NCBI GenBank assembly: GCA_021769135.1
Contig: JAETTM010000007.1
Span: 1-64,000 of the forward strand
Source: Lachnospiraceae bacterium
GTDB lineage: Bacteria; Bacillota; Clostridia; Lachnospirales; Lachnospiraceae
DNA length: 64,000 bases
Direction: 5' to 3'
Under the pieces are notes generated by a model. That model had not been told where the DNA came from and searched no databases. It was given only the letters and a program-made list of their open reading frames with translations. Position 1 is the first letter of the stretch. The number at the start of each line of letters is the position of its first letter. Below are positions 31,607 to 41,948 of this stretch, piece by piece. A program made the translations under genes and the position numbers.

Positions 31607-33113
31607 TGACGAAACCCCTATCCGGGAATGGCTGGTGCATACGATTTGCTCCAACCGCCCGGATTATATGACGGAAAGCGCAAAAAATGGGCTGGAAGCC
31701 CTGGAGAAATGCAAAACCATATCCTACGATTTAATTGTCATGGATATCCGTATGCCCCATATGAACGGGCTGGAGCTTCTGGAAGCCCTTTATGGCCTAT
31801 GCCCGGATACAACTGCCATTGTACTTAGCAGTTATGATGACTACAACTATGTGCGAAATGCATTTAAATATCATGCGGTGGATTATTTGCTGAAAGCGGA
31901 GATTGACAGCCAGAAGCTGTTGGCTGCCGTTGACAATTATTATACGAAAAAGATTGCCGTACAGAACCCTTCGGAATTGGCCGCTAAATTAAAGGAGTTT
32001 CTGTCCGGCGACACTTCCCAGCCCACCCTTGGCGGCATTTCCGGTCAGCCTTCCATATCCGGTTTTGAGGAAATATTTCTCTCTTTTCCCCAATACATGC
32101 CCCAGAATGCTTATTTTTGCTTTTTGATAAAAATGCCGGGAAATACAGGATTTTCCAAGCCCTATCTGCCTATTGCCGAAGATGTGCATCAGGCTTTCTG
32201 CCTGCCCGTGGATGACAATATTTTCCTCGGCTGCATCGGACTGTCCCCGCAGACAAGCTTGCTCTATCTAATGCAGACACAGGCCCTGTACCTGAACAAA
32301 CTGCAAACTTACAACAGCTTTTCCCTGCTCATTTACGGCGAGATTTTTTATACAAAAGAAAATCTCCCCCCATGCCTCCGATATTTGTATGCCCAGCGGG
32401 ATTTGGACTTTTATGATATTCATTACAGCCGCGTACAGGCTGTTCCCGAATCGCTCTGCCTGCAGATGAACAAGCGCTATATTGAGATTGTAGAGCAAAT
32501 CCAGAACCGACATTATGAAGAAGTTCTGCTCCAATCCGAAGCGCTTCTCCAATTTGCAGAAGAAGTGCGCTATCCCGATGTGGATTCCTTAAAAATGCTC
32601 TGCGCCAAGCTGTGCGAATCCGCATGCCTTAGCAGCTGCCAGTTAAACCTGTCCGCCTACCACGATTATGCCCAGAATCTTTCCCCCCAGCTTACTGCCT
32701 CCGGCTCCATAGCCCAGCTGCGCCAGCTTCTGTATGTCCATTTAAAAGGCTTTCGCAGGCAGCCGGACTCGGGGAACCCCTTCCTTCTAAACAGGATTTC
32801 CAGGGCGGCTTCCTTTATAGAAGAACATTATATGGACGATATTTCGTTAGCCAGCGTTGCCGATGAATTGCATATCAGCCCGGAATATCTTTCGCGCACA
32901 TTCAAGAAGCAGACCGGCACCAATTTTAATAATTACCTGAACAATATCCGGCTGCAGCGCGCGTTGGAACTTCTGAAGGATTATGAGCTGCCTGTTTCCG
33001 AAATCGCCATGCAAACCGGCTTCCAAAGCCCTGCCTATTTTTCCAAATGCTTTAAATCCGCTTTCGGCCTGTCTCCCCAGCAGTGGAAGGCTTCGCGGAT
33101 TGCGGAAAAGTGA
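31584..33113 (+). CDS. response regulator with AraC-type DNA-binding domain, YesN-like
   Basis: ILIVDDETPIREWL receiver; C-terminal ISPEYLSRTFKKQTGTNFNNYLNNIRLQRA. Confidence 0.93.
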   Translation: MFRILIVDDETPIREWLVHTICSNRPDYMTESAKNGLEALEKCKTISYDLIVMDIRMPHMNGLELLEALYGLCPDTTAIVLSSYDDYNYVRNAFKYHAVDYLLKAEIDSQKLLAAVDNYYTKKIAVQNPSELAAKLKEFLSGDTSQPTLGGISGQPSISGFEEIFLSFPQYMPQNAYFCFLIKMPGNTGFSKPYLPIAEDVHQAFCLPVDDNIFLGCIGLSPQTSLLYLMQTQALYLNKLQTYNSFSLLIYGEIFYTKENLPPCLRYLYAQRDLDFYDIHYSRVQAVPESLCLQMNKRYIEIVEQIQNRHYEEVLLQSEALLQFAEEVRYPDVDSLKMLCAKLCESACLSSCQLNLSAYHDYAQNLSPQLTASGSIAQLRQLLYVHLKGFRRQPDSGNPFLLNRISRAASFIEEHYMDDISLASVADELHISPEYLSRTFKKQTGTNFNNYLNNIRLQRALELLKDYELPVSEIAMQTGFQSPAYFSKCFKSAFGLSPQQWKASRIAEK

Positions 33114-33131
33114 TGTGGGGAGTTGCCCCGC

Positions 33132-33974
33132 TTACAAACTCCAAAACACCGGCTTCATCTTATCATACGTACAGAAATAGCGAAACCCTAAATCCTTCAA
33201 CACCTTCTTCGCTTCCTCCATCCCCGCGCCCAAATGCTCCGGCTTATGGCTGTCGCTACCGATGGTGATGATTTCACCGCCCAGTTCCCGATATAGTTTC
33301 AGTATATCCATGGAAGGGGTAGTGTCCTTAAGCCCATATCGATGATAGGAAGTATTCAGCTCTATCCCCTTGCCCCCTTCGATTACTGTCCTTAGTATTT
33401 CCGCAACCATTGGTTCTACTTTTTTAAAAGGATAAATGCCCTCCTTATCATATCTGGCAATCAGGTCCATATGTCCGAGCACGCTGTAATCGGAATATGC
33501 TTGCACCAGATGCCCCATTTCCTCATAATACCGCTCATTATATTCCTTTTGGCTTCTTCTCTTCTGGAAATCCTGTGTCCAAAACTCCTTGTCCTCCACC
33601 TGATGCACCGACAAAATGATAAAATCAAAGGGATATCGGGCAAACAATTCCTCATACTTGGAAACCGTATGCATCTGCATTCCGAATTCCATCCCCATTT
33701 TAATCCTTATCTGTCTGCCATATTTATCCTGCATCTCCTTTATCTTTCTGTCATATGCGGAATAATCCACATTGGCTAACGGCTCCTTTTCCCGGTATTG
33801 AATCGGATGGCCGCAATCCCAGTCTTCCTTTATCCCATAATCCACGTGGTCCGTAAAGCAGATTTCTTCCATTCCCATAGCTATGGCATCTTTCACCACC
33901 TGCTCCATCGGATATGCCGAATCATCGCTGAATTGTGTATGAACATGATAATCTGCAAACATCCTCTTCTCCAT
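33132..33974 (-). CDS. PHP-domain histidinol-phosphatase-like protein
   Basis: MFADYHVHTQFSDDS...CFTDHVDYG...GSDSHKPEHLG; ORF-track N-terminus overlaps the upstream gene and is probably not translated. Confidence 0.88.
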   Translation of the reverse strand: MEKRMFADYHVHTQFSDDSAYPMEQVVKDAIAMGMEEICFTDHVDYGIKEDWDCGHPIQYREKEPLANVDYSAYDRKIKEMQDKYGRQIRIKMGMEFGMQMHTVSKYEELFARYPFDFIILSVHQVEDKEFWTQDFQKRRSQKEYNERYYEEMGHLVQAYSDYSVLGHMDLIARYDKEGIYPFKKVEPMVAEILRTVIEGGKGIELNTSYHRYGLKDTTPSMDILKLYRELGGEIITIGSDSHKPEHLGAGMEEAKKVLKDLGFRYFCTYDKMKPVFWSL

Positions 33975-34008
33975 TTCCGTAAATGAGCAACTTTCCATAT
34001 TCCCTGAA

Positions 34009-34683
34009 TTAAAACTCCATCCGCTCCACAATATCCGCCCATGCTTCTTCGTCAATTTCCTCTTCCCGGAACAACTTCTTTTTATCCTCATCAGTGATTT
34101 TCCGGATGACCTTACAGGGATTTCCCGCCGCAATACACCAGTCCGGGATATCCTTTGTCACCACACTGCCTGCCCCGATGACCACATTATCACCGATATG
34201 TACGCCAGGGCAGATTACCGTATTGCCCCCCAGCCACACATTATCCCCTATGATCACCTCTTTGCCATATTCATAGGCAGAGTTTCGGCTCACCGGATGG
34301 ACAGGATGCCCCGCCGTGTAAATAGATACGTTGGGCGCCATTTGACAATTATCGCCGATTTTAATCTTTGCCACATCCAACAGCGTACAGTTATAATTAG
34401 CAAAAAAATTCTTCCCCACCTCAATATGTTTCCCGTAATCGCAGTAAAACGGCGGGTTAATAAAAGCATCCTCCGATTTCCCCAACAGTTCCTTAACCAG
34501 TTTTTTAATTCCTTCGAAATCAGAACGATCCATAAAATTTAATTTCTGCAGCATCTTCCTGCACACCAGCTGCTCCGCAAAGACTTCATCATCCGAAATA
34601 TAAGCCATCTGCGCATCCCTTCGCTCCAAATTTGTCATTTTCATCTTTAATTCCATGCTCCTTTCCGTCTTTTCTTTGTCCAT
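34009..34683 (-). CDS. sugar O-acetyltransferase (maltose/galactoside type, LbH)
   Basis: NPPFYCDYGKHIEVGKNFFANYNC; hexapeptide repeats. Confidence 0.93.
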   Translation of the reverse strand: MDKEKTERSMELKMKMTNLERRDAQMAYISDDEVFAEQLVCRKMLQKLNFMDRSDFEGIKKLVKELLGKSEDAFINPPFYCDYGKHIEVGKNFFANYNCTLLDVAKIKIGDNCQMAPNVSIYTAGHPVHPVSRNSAYEYGKEVIIGDNVWLGGNTVICPGVHIGDNVVIGAGSVVTKDIPDWCIAAGNPCKVIRKITDEDKKKLFREEEIDEEAWADIVERMEF

Positions 34684-34763
34684 CTCTTCCTTTTAATTCC
34701 ATATCATAATACTTTTTATTCAGTTCATCAATCTCCAAAAATCCGCCCGGCATATTTATCCCT

Positions 34764-36239
34764 TCAATTCGTAATATTTCTCAGCCAGCCATACTTTTTA
34801 TAATGCCGGTATACCGCTGGTAATTTTATGATTTCATCCAGGCTCAATACAAAATATACTGCAAGCACAGGGAGCTTCCATACAAAAGCGCACAGGCAAC
34901 CCAGCGGGATGACAATACACCACAATGTAATTGCATCGCAAAGCAATCCAAACCGCGCATCTCCCCCCGCAGGGAAAATACCCCCTATGGTCATGCTGTT
35001 GACCGATTTCCCTATGAGGTAATAAGAGCAGATAACAAGCATCCCTGTAAGATATCCCCCTGCCGCCGGCGTCAAATCCACCACCCTGACAATAAAAGGC
35101 GATAACGCCAGGAGAAAAAGCCCGGATAAAACCCCTCCGGCTATGGATGCCTTTGCCAACATCCTTCCCGCCTCTTTTGCCTTCTCAAAGCGGCTGGCTC
35201 CCAGCTCATTTCCTACGATAATACTTCCTGCGCCCCCAAGTCCGAGACACAGGCAAATCACTAGATTTTTCGAAATATTCGCAATGCTGTTAGCCGCTAC
35301 CGCATCCGTTCCCATATGCCCCATAATTACCGAATACATGGTAAAGCCTCCGCCCCACACTAATTCATTCAGCAAAACCGGGGTTGTTTTCTCCCAAAAT
35401 CTTCTGGCTAAATCTCCATCCCGTCCTTTCCCGCCAATCCGCAGCAGGCCCGGGCGATTTCCAGAGTCTGTGTTATCCGTTTCATCATTTTCATCCATCA
35501 GCCTGCCCGGCGTTCCATGGCGGCTCTGTTGCCTGCCAAAGCCTTCCATTTTTATTCTTCTCCTCACAAAAGCCACACTCCATGCCGCCTGTACAAAAGT
35601 GGCCAACACCGTAGCAAGCGCCGCACCATCGGCTTCCATGGCCGGAACTCCCAATAAGCCGAAAATTAAAACCCCATTGAGCAGAATATTCAAAATAACG
35701 GTTACACCGCTAATCGTTGTACTGACATTTACTGCGCCGCAGTTTTTCATAACTGTCATATGCACTTGCGCTACCGCAGATAAAAAGTGAGAGCCCCCTA
35801 CCACCCTCAAATACCCGCTTCCCAGCGCAATCAATTCCCTGTCATTGGTAAAAAAATACATAATATTTTCCGGAAAGAACAATGTACCTATCCAAAACAA
35901 CACGGAAACCCCGCAGGCAGTTCGGAGCGTCAGGCACAATACGCGGAATATATTCCCGCCATCCCTTTTTCCATAATATTGTGCCACAAACATATTCTCC
36001 CCTATTACAAACGCCATCATAAACAAATTGAATACAAATGTGACCTGGGTTGCCAATGACACCGCCGACATGGCATCCTGATTCAGCTTTCCCAGCATCA
36101 CTGCATCGCTCGCCCCTACCAATGCCAGCATAAATTGCTGAAACGCCATGGGCAATGCCAGCCTTACAAGTTTTCTCCGCATCGTATCGCTATTTCCTAC
36201 ACTGTGCTCCGTTCCATCCCGTATCTTATTGCATTCCAT
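34764..36239 (-). CDS. MATE family efflux transporter
   Basis: 12-TM MATE pattern, LALPMAFQQFMLALVGASDAVMLGKL. Confidence 0.92.
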   Translation of the reverse strand: MECNKIRDGTEHSVGNSDTMRRKLVRLALPMAFQQFMLALVGASDAVMLGKLNQDAMSAVSLATQVTFVFNLFMMAFVIGENMFVAQYYGKRDGGNIFRVLCLTLRTACGVSVLFWIGTLFFPENIMYFFTNDRELIALGSGYLRVVGGSHFLSAVAQVHMTVMKNCGAVNVSTTISGVTVILNILLNGVLIFGLLGVPAMEADGAALATVLATFVQAAWSVAFVRRRIKMEGFGRQQSRHGTPGRLMDENDETDNTDSGNRPGLLRIGGKGRDGDLARRFWEKTTPVLLNELVWGGGFTMYSVIMGHMGTDAVAANSIANISKNLVICLCLGLGGAGSIIVGNELGASRFEKAKEAGRMLAKASIAGGVLSGLFLLALSPFIVRVVDLTPAAGGYLTGMLVICSYYLIGKSVNSMTIGGIFPAGGDARFGLLCDAITLWCIVIPLGCLCAFVWKLPVLAVYFVLSLDEIIKLPAVYRHYKKYGWLRNITN

Positions 36240-36660
36240 TTCAGGCCCCTCCCCATTCCCCGATTTTTCACAAAATTATTATTCGGAAATATCTGTTTTT
36301 AACAATATCACTTTTTTTCTTTCTCTTCTTTCAATATATCATATAATTATATAACAATCATCTATATTCTCTGTTCATTTTATCTATGGGGAAGACCGCC
36401 CGCTGCGCCGCCCATGAAAATTGGTTTCCGTGAATCATTCGATTTTCCTATAGACAAGGATACATCGGCATGTTATACTCTTTTCAAAGCATATATTTCT
36501 GATATTCTATTTTCATTCTAATGAAGTATCATTCCAATGGCCGTAATAGGCCATCAAGCGAAATCGTGCTTTTATTTCAGACAAATTATGAAACAGGACA
36601 GGGGAGCTCCAATCGATGAAATGAAGCCGGTTTGTGCATATCCCCTACAAAGGAGGTTCC

Positions 36661-37716
36661 ATGGGAAAAGAAGATATTTTACTCAAGTCATACCTTGGGG
36701 ATACCCGCAGATACGCGGATTTATGGAATGGGGCGCTATTTGGCGGCAGGCAGCTGGTCAGGCCGGAGGAGTTGGTGGAAGCCAGCCCGGTGCTGTTAAA
36801 AGAAAGGGAAACGTTCCTGGAAAAAAGGCGCGACCTGGTAATGAAGCAGAGCCGGGAAGGGCAGCGTTTCGCCGTCCTGGTGGCGGAAAACCAGAAAACC
36901 GTGGATTACAGCATGCCCATACGGGTTATGCTGGAAGAGGCGCTTGCCTATTACAACCAGGTGAAAAGCATCCGGAAGGCGAATGAAGAGGCTGACAGGA
37001 AATGCCGGGAACAGAAAAGCGGAAAAGTATATGCCGATGCCGGAGAGCGGCTGTATATGTTCAGGGAGGAAGATAAGCTAAAGCCCATAGCCACGCTGGT
37101 AGTATACTGGGGCGAAGGGGAATGGACAGGGGCCAGAAGCCTGCATGACATAGTGGATTTTGGCGGGGAAAAGGACCCTTTTAGCGGCCAGCTGAAAAAA
37201 CTGGTGCCGGAATACCCGCTCCATTTTCTGGATTTAAACACCTTCCGCCACTTTGAATATTTTAAAACGGAGTTGGGCTCTTTTCTGGAACTATACCAGA
37301 AACGGAATGATAAAGAAGAGTTCCGGAAATATGTGGAAGCCCACAAGAAGTCCTGGAAGATGGACAGGGAAAGCCTGTATGTATTCAGCCATATGACGAA
37401 TTCGAGAAATTTAAAAGAACTGATGAAAAAGGAAGAAAAGAAGGAGGAAGAAAATAAGATGTGCAAGGCAATTGACGGGTGGATAGAGGATGTAAAAAAG
37501 GAAGGAAAAGCAGAAGGAAAAACGGAGTCCATCCTTACGCTGCTGGAGGATTTTGGAGAAATATCGGATGACCTGCAAAAAAGGATTAAGGCGCAGAAAG
37601 ATGCCAGCGTTCTAAAAAATTGGCTGAAACTGGCGGCAAGGGCCAAAAGCATTGAAGATTTCTCATCCCATATGGATATTGCTTATTCCGTTAGTCATCA
37701 AGCGGCAATATACTAA
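36661..37716 (+). CDS. Rpn-family PD-(D/E)XK nuclease/putative transposase
   Basis: KSYLGDTRRYADLWNGALFGG...VLVAENQKTVDYSMPIRVMLEEALAYYNQV. Confidence 0.8.
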   Translation: MGKEDILLKSYLGDTRRYADLWNGALFGGRQLVRPEELVEASPVLLKERETFLEKRRDLVMKQSREGQRFAVLVAENQKTVDYSMPIRVMLEEALAYYNQVKSIRKANEEADRKCREQKSGKVYADAGERLYMFREEDKLKPIATLVVYWGEGEWTGARSLHDIVDFGGEKDPFSGQLKKLVPEYPLHFLDLNTFRHFEYFKTELGSFLELYQKRNDKEEFRKYVEAHKKSWKMDRESLYVFSHMTNSRNLKELMKKEEKKEEENKMCKAIDGWIEDVKKEGKAEGKTESILTLLEDFGEISDDLQKRIKAQKDASVLKNWLKLAARAKSIEDFSSHMDIAYSVSHQAAIY

Positions 37717-37787
37717 GATTGCCAATTTGGATTCATGGGAGAAATCGAACAAAAGTGTGCTCCACGCACCTTCCTATGCAAGAACCA

Positions 37788-37843
37788 AAGGGGCTGCCGT
37801 TCAAGCCGAAATTACCACCCGGCTTAAAACAACAGCCCCCTTA
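37788..37843. terminator. hairpin between convergent genes
   Basis: GGGGCTGCCGTTCAAGCCG...CGGCTTAAAACAACAGCCCC. Confidence 0.65.
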
Positions 37844-37846
37844 CAT

Positions 37847-38740
37847 CTATCTCAATACCTGCTGCCCGCTGGCCGCATATATCTCATACCATTCATAGTG
37901 CTCCAACTTCACTTCCAAAGCTTTTACCGCCAAATCCAATCTGGCCAGCTTATTGCTCCCGGAAATAGGCACCGCACCTACCGGGTGGTACATTAGCCAT
38001 GCATAAATAATTGTCTCCGGCTCCTCCCCATGCCTCTCCGCAATTTCCCTAATTTTTTTCATCGCTTTCTCACAGCGCTCATCGCCCGATTTAAACAACC
38101 TTCCCCCTGCTAACGGCGACCAAATCATCGGGTGGACCCTGTTCGCTGTCAAATAATCCATCATGCCGCTGTTAAAGTGTTCGAAACAAATCGGGCTCCA
38201 TTCAATCTGGTTCGTAACAAGCTCGCCGCCCATCGCTTTATTCAGGGCATCGAATTTAAATGGGTCAAAGTTGGATACTCCCACTTCTTTTACCAGCCCC
38301 TCTTTCTTCAAATCCTTCAATGCCCGGGCGGTTTCCCAAGGGTCCAGGCAGGGGTCTTCCCTGTGTATCAGATACAAATCAAGATAATCCGTTCCAAGAC
38401 GTTGCAGGCTTTCCTTGCAGGAGCGCATGACCCTTTCATAAGAAGTATCGTAATATCCGAAATTTTTTCCGTTAATTTCCCTCCGGGAAATGCCTGTTTT
38501 CGACACCAGCTGGATTTTCCCGCGGATAGATTGGTCCGCTGCAAAAGCTTCCCCCATCTGCTTTTCGCATAATGTTCCCCCATAAATCTCCGCCGTATCA
38601 AAAGAAGTTACCCCTCTTTCTATACATTGGTTCATAAAATCCGCCAGTTCCTTTGCGGTCCATTCCCAGCTGCACAGCCGCCAAAATCCCTGCACAATTG
38701 CGGATAAGGATAAGTTGTCCGATAATTTTATCATTTTCAT
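37847..38740 (-). CDS. aldo/keto reductase
   Basis: FDTAEIYGG, YLDLYLIHREDP, GVSNF. Confidence 0.93.
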   Translation of the reverse strand: MKMIKLSDNLSLSAIVQGFWRLCSWEWTAKELADFMNQCIERGVTSFDTAEIYGGTLCEKQMGEAFAADQSIRGKIQLVSKTGISRREINGKNFGYYDTSYERVMRSCKESLQRLGTDYLDLYLIHREDPCLDPWETARALKDLKKEGLVKEVGVSNFDPFKFDALNKAMGGELVTNQIEWSPICFEHFNSGMMDYLTANRVHPMIWSPLAGGRLFKSGDERCEKAMKKIREIAERHGEEPETIIYAWLMYHPVGAVPISGSNKLARLDLAVKALEVKLEHYEWYEIYAASGQQVLR

Positions 38741-38788
38741 ATTTTACTCCATTTCTACCACATTTTTAGTGGTTTTCCTCTTAGTTCC

Positions 38789-39547
38789 TTAGGACGTCTT
38801 CTTTTCTTTCCCGCTCACTATAAACAAAATAATCCCCGCCACTACTGTAAATAGCGAAATAAACTGGGAAGTGGACAAAGCCCCTACATTTCCCCTTATC
38901 AAATCCCCTCTGTAAAATTCCAGCAGAAATCTGCCAATGCTGTATAAAATTAAATACAGCCCGCCTATCTGCCCATCCCCTTTCTTTCTTTTGGCATACC
39001 AGATAAGAGTAAAGAAAAGCAGGAAATCCAGTCCGCTGGAAATCAACTGGGTAGGCACCAGACGGATGCCGTTAGGCGCATACTTGGATTCATGGAATAC
39101 GATGCCCAAAGGTCCATCCGTCTCTTTCCCGAAGCAGCAACCCGCAAACTGGCAGCCAATACGCCCAAATCCCTGAGCCAATGCCACTGAAGGAATCAGC
39201 AAATCGAAATATGCCAGAAATTTCAGCCCTTTTATTTTCGAATAAAGCATCGCCGATAAAATGCCCCCGATAATTCCCCCGTACACCACCCAGCCATCCG
39301 CCAAATGGCGCATAAAATCCGGGTTTTCTATAATATTTTTGATATTGGTGATAAAATAAAGCAATTTGGAACCGGCAAACCCGCCTACCACACACCATAT
39401 CACATAATTGAAAACATGGTCTACCTCAAGGCCGTATTTTTTCGCCCGGTATTCCCCCGTAAAGTAAGCTGCCAGAATACCGATGGCAATCATAAGGCCA
39501 TATCCGTATATAGTAAATGGCCCTATAGTCAACAATTCATTTTTCAT
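38789..39547 (-). CDS. lgt: prolipoprotein diacylglyceryl transferase
   Basis: IGPFTIYGYGLMIAIGILAA...GRIGCQFAGCCFGKETDGPLGI. Confidence 0.96.
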   Translation of the reverse strand: MKNELLTIGPFTIYGYGLMIAIGILAAYFTGEYRAKKYGLEVDHVFNYVIWCVVGGFAGSKLLYFITNIKNIIENPDFMRHLADGWVVYGGIIGGILSAMLYSKIKGLKFLAYFDLLIPSVALAQGFGRIGCQFAGCCFGKETDGPLGIVFHESKYAPNGIRLVPTQLISSGLDFLLFFTLIWYAKRKKGDGQIGGLYLILYSIGRFLLEFYRGDLIRGNVGALSTSQFISLFTVVAGIILFIVSGKEKKTS

Positions 39548-39835
39548 CTAGTTTTCATCCTTTCCGCTTATATCGCTCTATCTTATTTCTAACATTCCAG
39601 CTCCCAATAACTATCGCCCTTGCTATGGACAATCTCCTTTTATATAATCCCAAACCATCCCTTCTTTGCCTTATAGTATATCCGTTTCTTCCCCGAAAAG
39701 CAACAAATGTTATTGCCCGCTCACAGGAGCCGCTTTTCGTTTAGCCGCAAAGCCGGTTAACCTTGCCGATTCCCTCCGGCAGGGGTATAATACCCTTATC
39801 CAAAAAACCTTTTTCTTATGAAAGGAGGCCGGCCA

Positions 39836-40330
39836 ATGAATACCTATCTATTTCTTTATCAGGAAACTTCCTTTTTCGAAGTGGTCCTTGCTGCATATTT
39901 CATGAAAACAAAAGGTGAAGTCCGCATTTTATCGGATGAAAAAAGTGAAATCCATACAAATGAAGGGGTAAAAATTATCGTTGACCGCACTTTGGAGCAA
40001 GTCAAGGCGGAAGATATCGATGTGCTCCTTATCTGCGGCGGAAATATAGGGAATATACGCTCCATGGAGCAGCTGCACCGCCTGATTGGGCAATGCCATG
40101 CCAAGCAGAAAATCATCGGCGGCATTTGCGCTGGCAGGGAAATCGTCTGCAATGCCTTGCATATTGCAAATTTTGAAAATAGTACCCAAACAATCGGAAA
40201 CGTCATCCTGAGCCCCGGCCACGAATACGTTGATTTCGCTTTGGCCGTGGGCAAGGCGGCGGATATTTATGCAGATGAAGCGGATTATCAGGAAACTGTG
40301 GATTATTTCAAATATTTTCGGGAAGTGTAG
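39836..40330 (+). CDS. DJ-1/PfpI family protein
   Basis: MNTYLFLYQETSFFEVVLAAYFMK...IIGGICAGREIVC nucleophile elbow. Confidence 0.85.
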   Translation: MNTYLFLYQETSFFEVVLAAYFMKTKGEVRILSDEKSEIHTNEGVKIIVDRTLEQVKAEDIDVLLICGGNIGNIRSMEQLHRLIGQCHAKQKIIGGICAGREIVCNALHIANFENSTQTIGNVILSPGHEYVDFALAVGKAADIYADEADYQETVDYFKYFREV

Positions 40331-40347
40331 AAAGGACGAGTAACGCT

Positions 40348-41421
40348 ATGGCTTTTCAGTTGGAAAAGAAATTTCAGGCATTATTTCCGGATGGCAATGT
40401 GATTCGCGCCGCTTCTATGTCGGACGAAGATACATGCATTATCCTTACGGAGAAAGGGAATGTTTTTCGTTTCCATGTGAAAACAGAAGAAACAGAACAT
40501 TTATTTGAAACTAACCCTCCATCTTACCCAAGCGGATTCGATATAGGAGCGGCTGCCTCTATCTATACCATGGATGATATTGTTGTTCTCGTTAACGATT
40601 TCAAGACTTGCGGCTTCGTTTGGAACGGGCAGGAATCTTACCTTTTACGGCTGCAAAGAGAGGATTACTATGCATGCCACTCCAAGTATCCCATCGCGCT
40701 CTTTCAAAGGAACGGAGCTCCCCACCTGATTTTTTCCACTGAATGGAACCATCTGCAGATTGCCAATCTGACCACACGCCAGGTTCTCACCGCAGACAAA
40801 TCTTTAATATTTGACTATTTTTTCGGCCGTTTAATACTTTCCCCTGACCGCCGCCGGTTTTTAAGCGCCGGATGGGTATGGGGCTCCCAGGACTGCTATA
40901 TGCTTTTCGATGTGGAAGATTTTCTGAACAATCATCGCATCAAGGGCACACCCATATTCCAAGGGGAACATTTGGGCCGGGCCGCCTGCTTTCTTGATGA
41001 CAATACTATCGCTGTTTTGTACAAAGAAGACCTGGATGACTGGGAATGGGAAGAAAAGGCTTCGTCCTCTCCTTCCATGCCCTTTCGCATGCCCTCTTGG
41101 ACAATCCGGCTCTGCCCTCTTCCTGCGCAATCGAGCTTTTCCGGCAACGCCAGCAATACTGATTCTCTGTCTCCGGATGGGGAACCATCCTACATCGCTT
41201 TGGATAATGATTGGGATTTATCCACGGCAGACCTTTATTATCACAGCCGCCATAATTGTTTTTTCCTTTTTTCCGATATGATTGGTTTGGCTGTCATTTC
41301 CATGGAAGGCCGCACCTTATATCATAATCCGGAATTTATAACGCAGAAATATGAAGAAAACACGGACTGCTTTCTCACTTATGATGCCAACCGGCTTTCC
41401 GCCTGGCATTTTCTAAAATAA
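40348..41421 (+). CDS. hypothetical protein, possibly beta-propeller
   Basis: 357 aa intact ORF with RBS; repeated beta-rich segments. Confidence 0.6.
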   Translation: MAFQLEKKFQALFPDGNVIRAASMSDEDTCIILTEKGNVFRFHVKTEETEHLFETNPPSYPSGFDIGAAASIYTMDDIVVLVNDFKTCGFVWNGQESYLLRLQREDYYACHSKYPIALFQRNGAPHLIFSTEWNHLQIANLTTRQVLTADKSLIFDYFFGRLILSPDRRRFLSAGWVWGSQDCYMLFDVEDFLNNHRIKGTPIFQGEHLGRAACFLDDNTIAVLYKEDLDDWEWEEKASSSPSMPFRMPSWTIRLCPLPAQSSFSGNASNTDSLSPDGEPSYIALDNDWDLSTADLYYHSRHNCFFLFSDMIGLAVISMEGRTLYHNPEFITQKYEENTDCFLTYDANRLSAWHFLK

Positions 41422-41490
41422 CTTTATTGTTTCATAAGATGCCTTTCCATATCTTTTATACCTTCTATTCTAAATGCATATATTTTCCTC

Positions 41491-41519
41491 TTGACACAAA
41501 GATATCATATGTATATAAT
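41491..41519 (+). promoter_or_regulatory. perfect consensus sigma-A promoter
   Basis: TTGACA-N17-TATAAT. Confidence 0.85.
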
Positions 41520-41547
41520 GTACTTAATCAATAAGTACATTGATTAA
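41520..41547. promoter_or_regulatory. overlapping inverted repeats, likely GntR/YtrA operator
   Basis: TTAATCAAT-AAGTAC-ATTGATTAA and GTACTT-N7-AAGTAC immediately downstream of the -10. Confidence 0.75.
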
Positions 41548-41562
41548 CAAAGGAGTAACCAC

Positions 41563-41937
41563 GTGGAAATAATAATCAGCAGCAATACAAGCAAACCTAT
41601 TTATGAGCAAATCACCTCTCAAATCAAAGCTATGATTATGAGCGGCGAACTTCAAACAGGAGACCCGATACCTTCCATGCGCGCTCTGGCAAAGTCCATC
41701 CATGTCAGCGTCATCACAGTCCAAAAGGCCTATGAGGATTTGCAGCGGGATGGCTTCATCGAAACTACCGTCGGACGGGGCAGTTTTGTATCCGCCCAGA
41801 ATAAGGACTTTTTCCAGGAAGAACAGCAGCGCCGTGCGGAGGAGCACCTTCAGGAAGCCGCAGATATTGCGCGCACCAGCGGGATACCTTTAAGTAAAAT
41901 GTTGGAGTTGCTTACCATATTTTATCAAGAAGAGTAG
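41563..41937 (+). CDS. GntR family regulator, YtrA subfamily
   Basis: SNTSKPIYEQITSQIKAMIMSGELQTGDPIPSMRALAKSIHVSVITVQKAY; GTG start. Confidence 0.92.
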   Translation: MEIIISSNTSKPIYEQITSQIKAMIMSGELQTGDPIPSMRALAKSIHVSVITVQKAYEDLQRDGFIETTVGRGSFVSAQNKDFFQEEQQRRAEEHLQEAADIARTSGIPLSKMLELLTIFYQEE

Positions 41938-41948
41938 GCAGCGCAGAA

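Noticed and set aside
36661-37716. Active transposon
   Set aside because: Rpn-family proteins are often labelled putative transposases, but no terminal repeats or target duplication were seen around it.
41497-41547. Riboswitch upstream of the GntR-ABC operon
   Set aside because: Inverted repeats overlap the start site of a consensus promoter; a DNA operator explains them better than an RNA leader.
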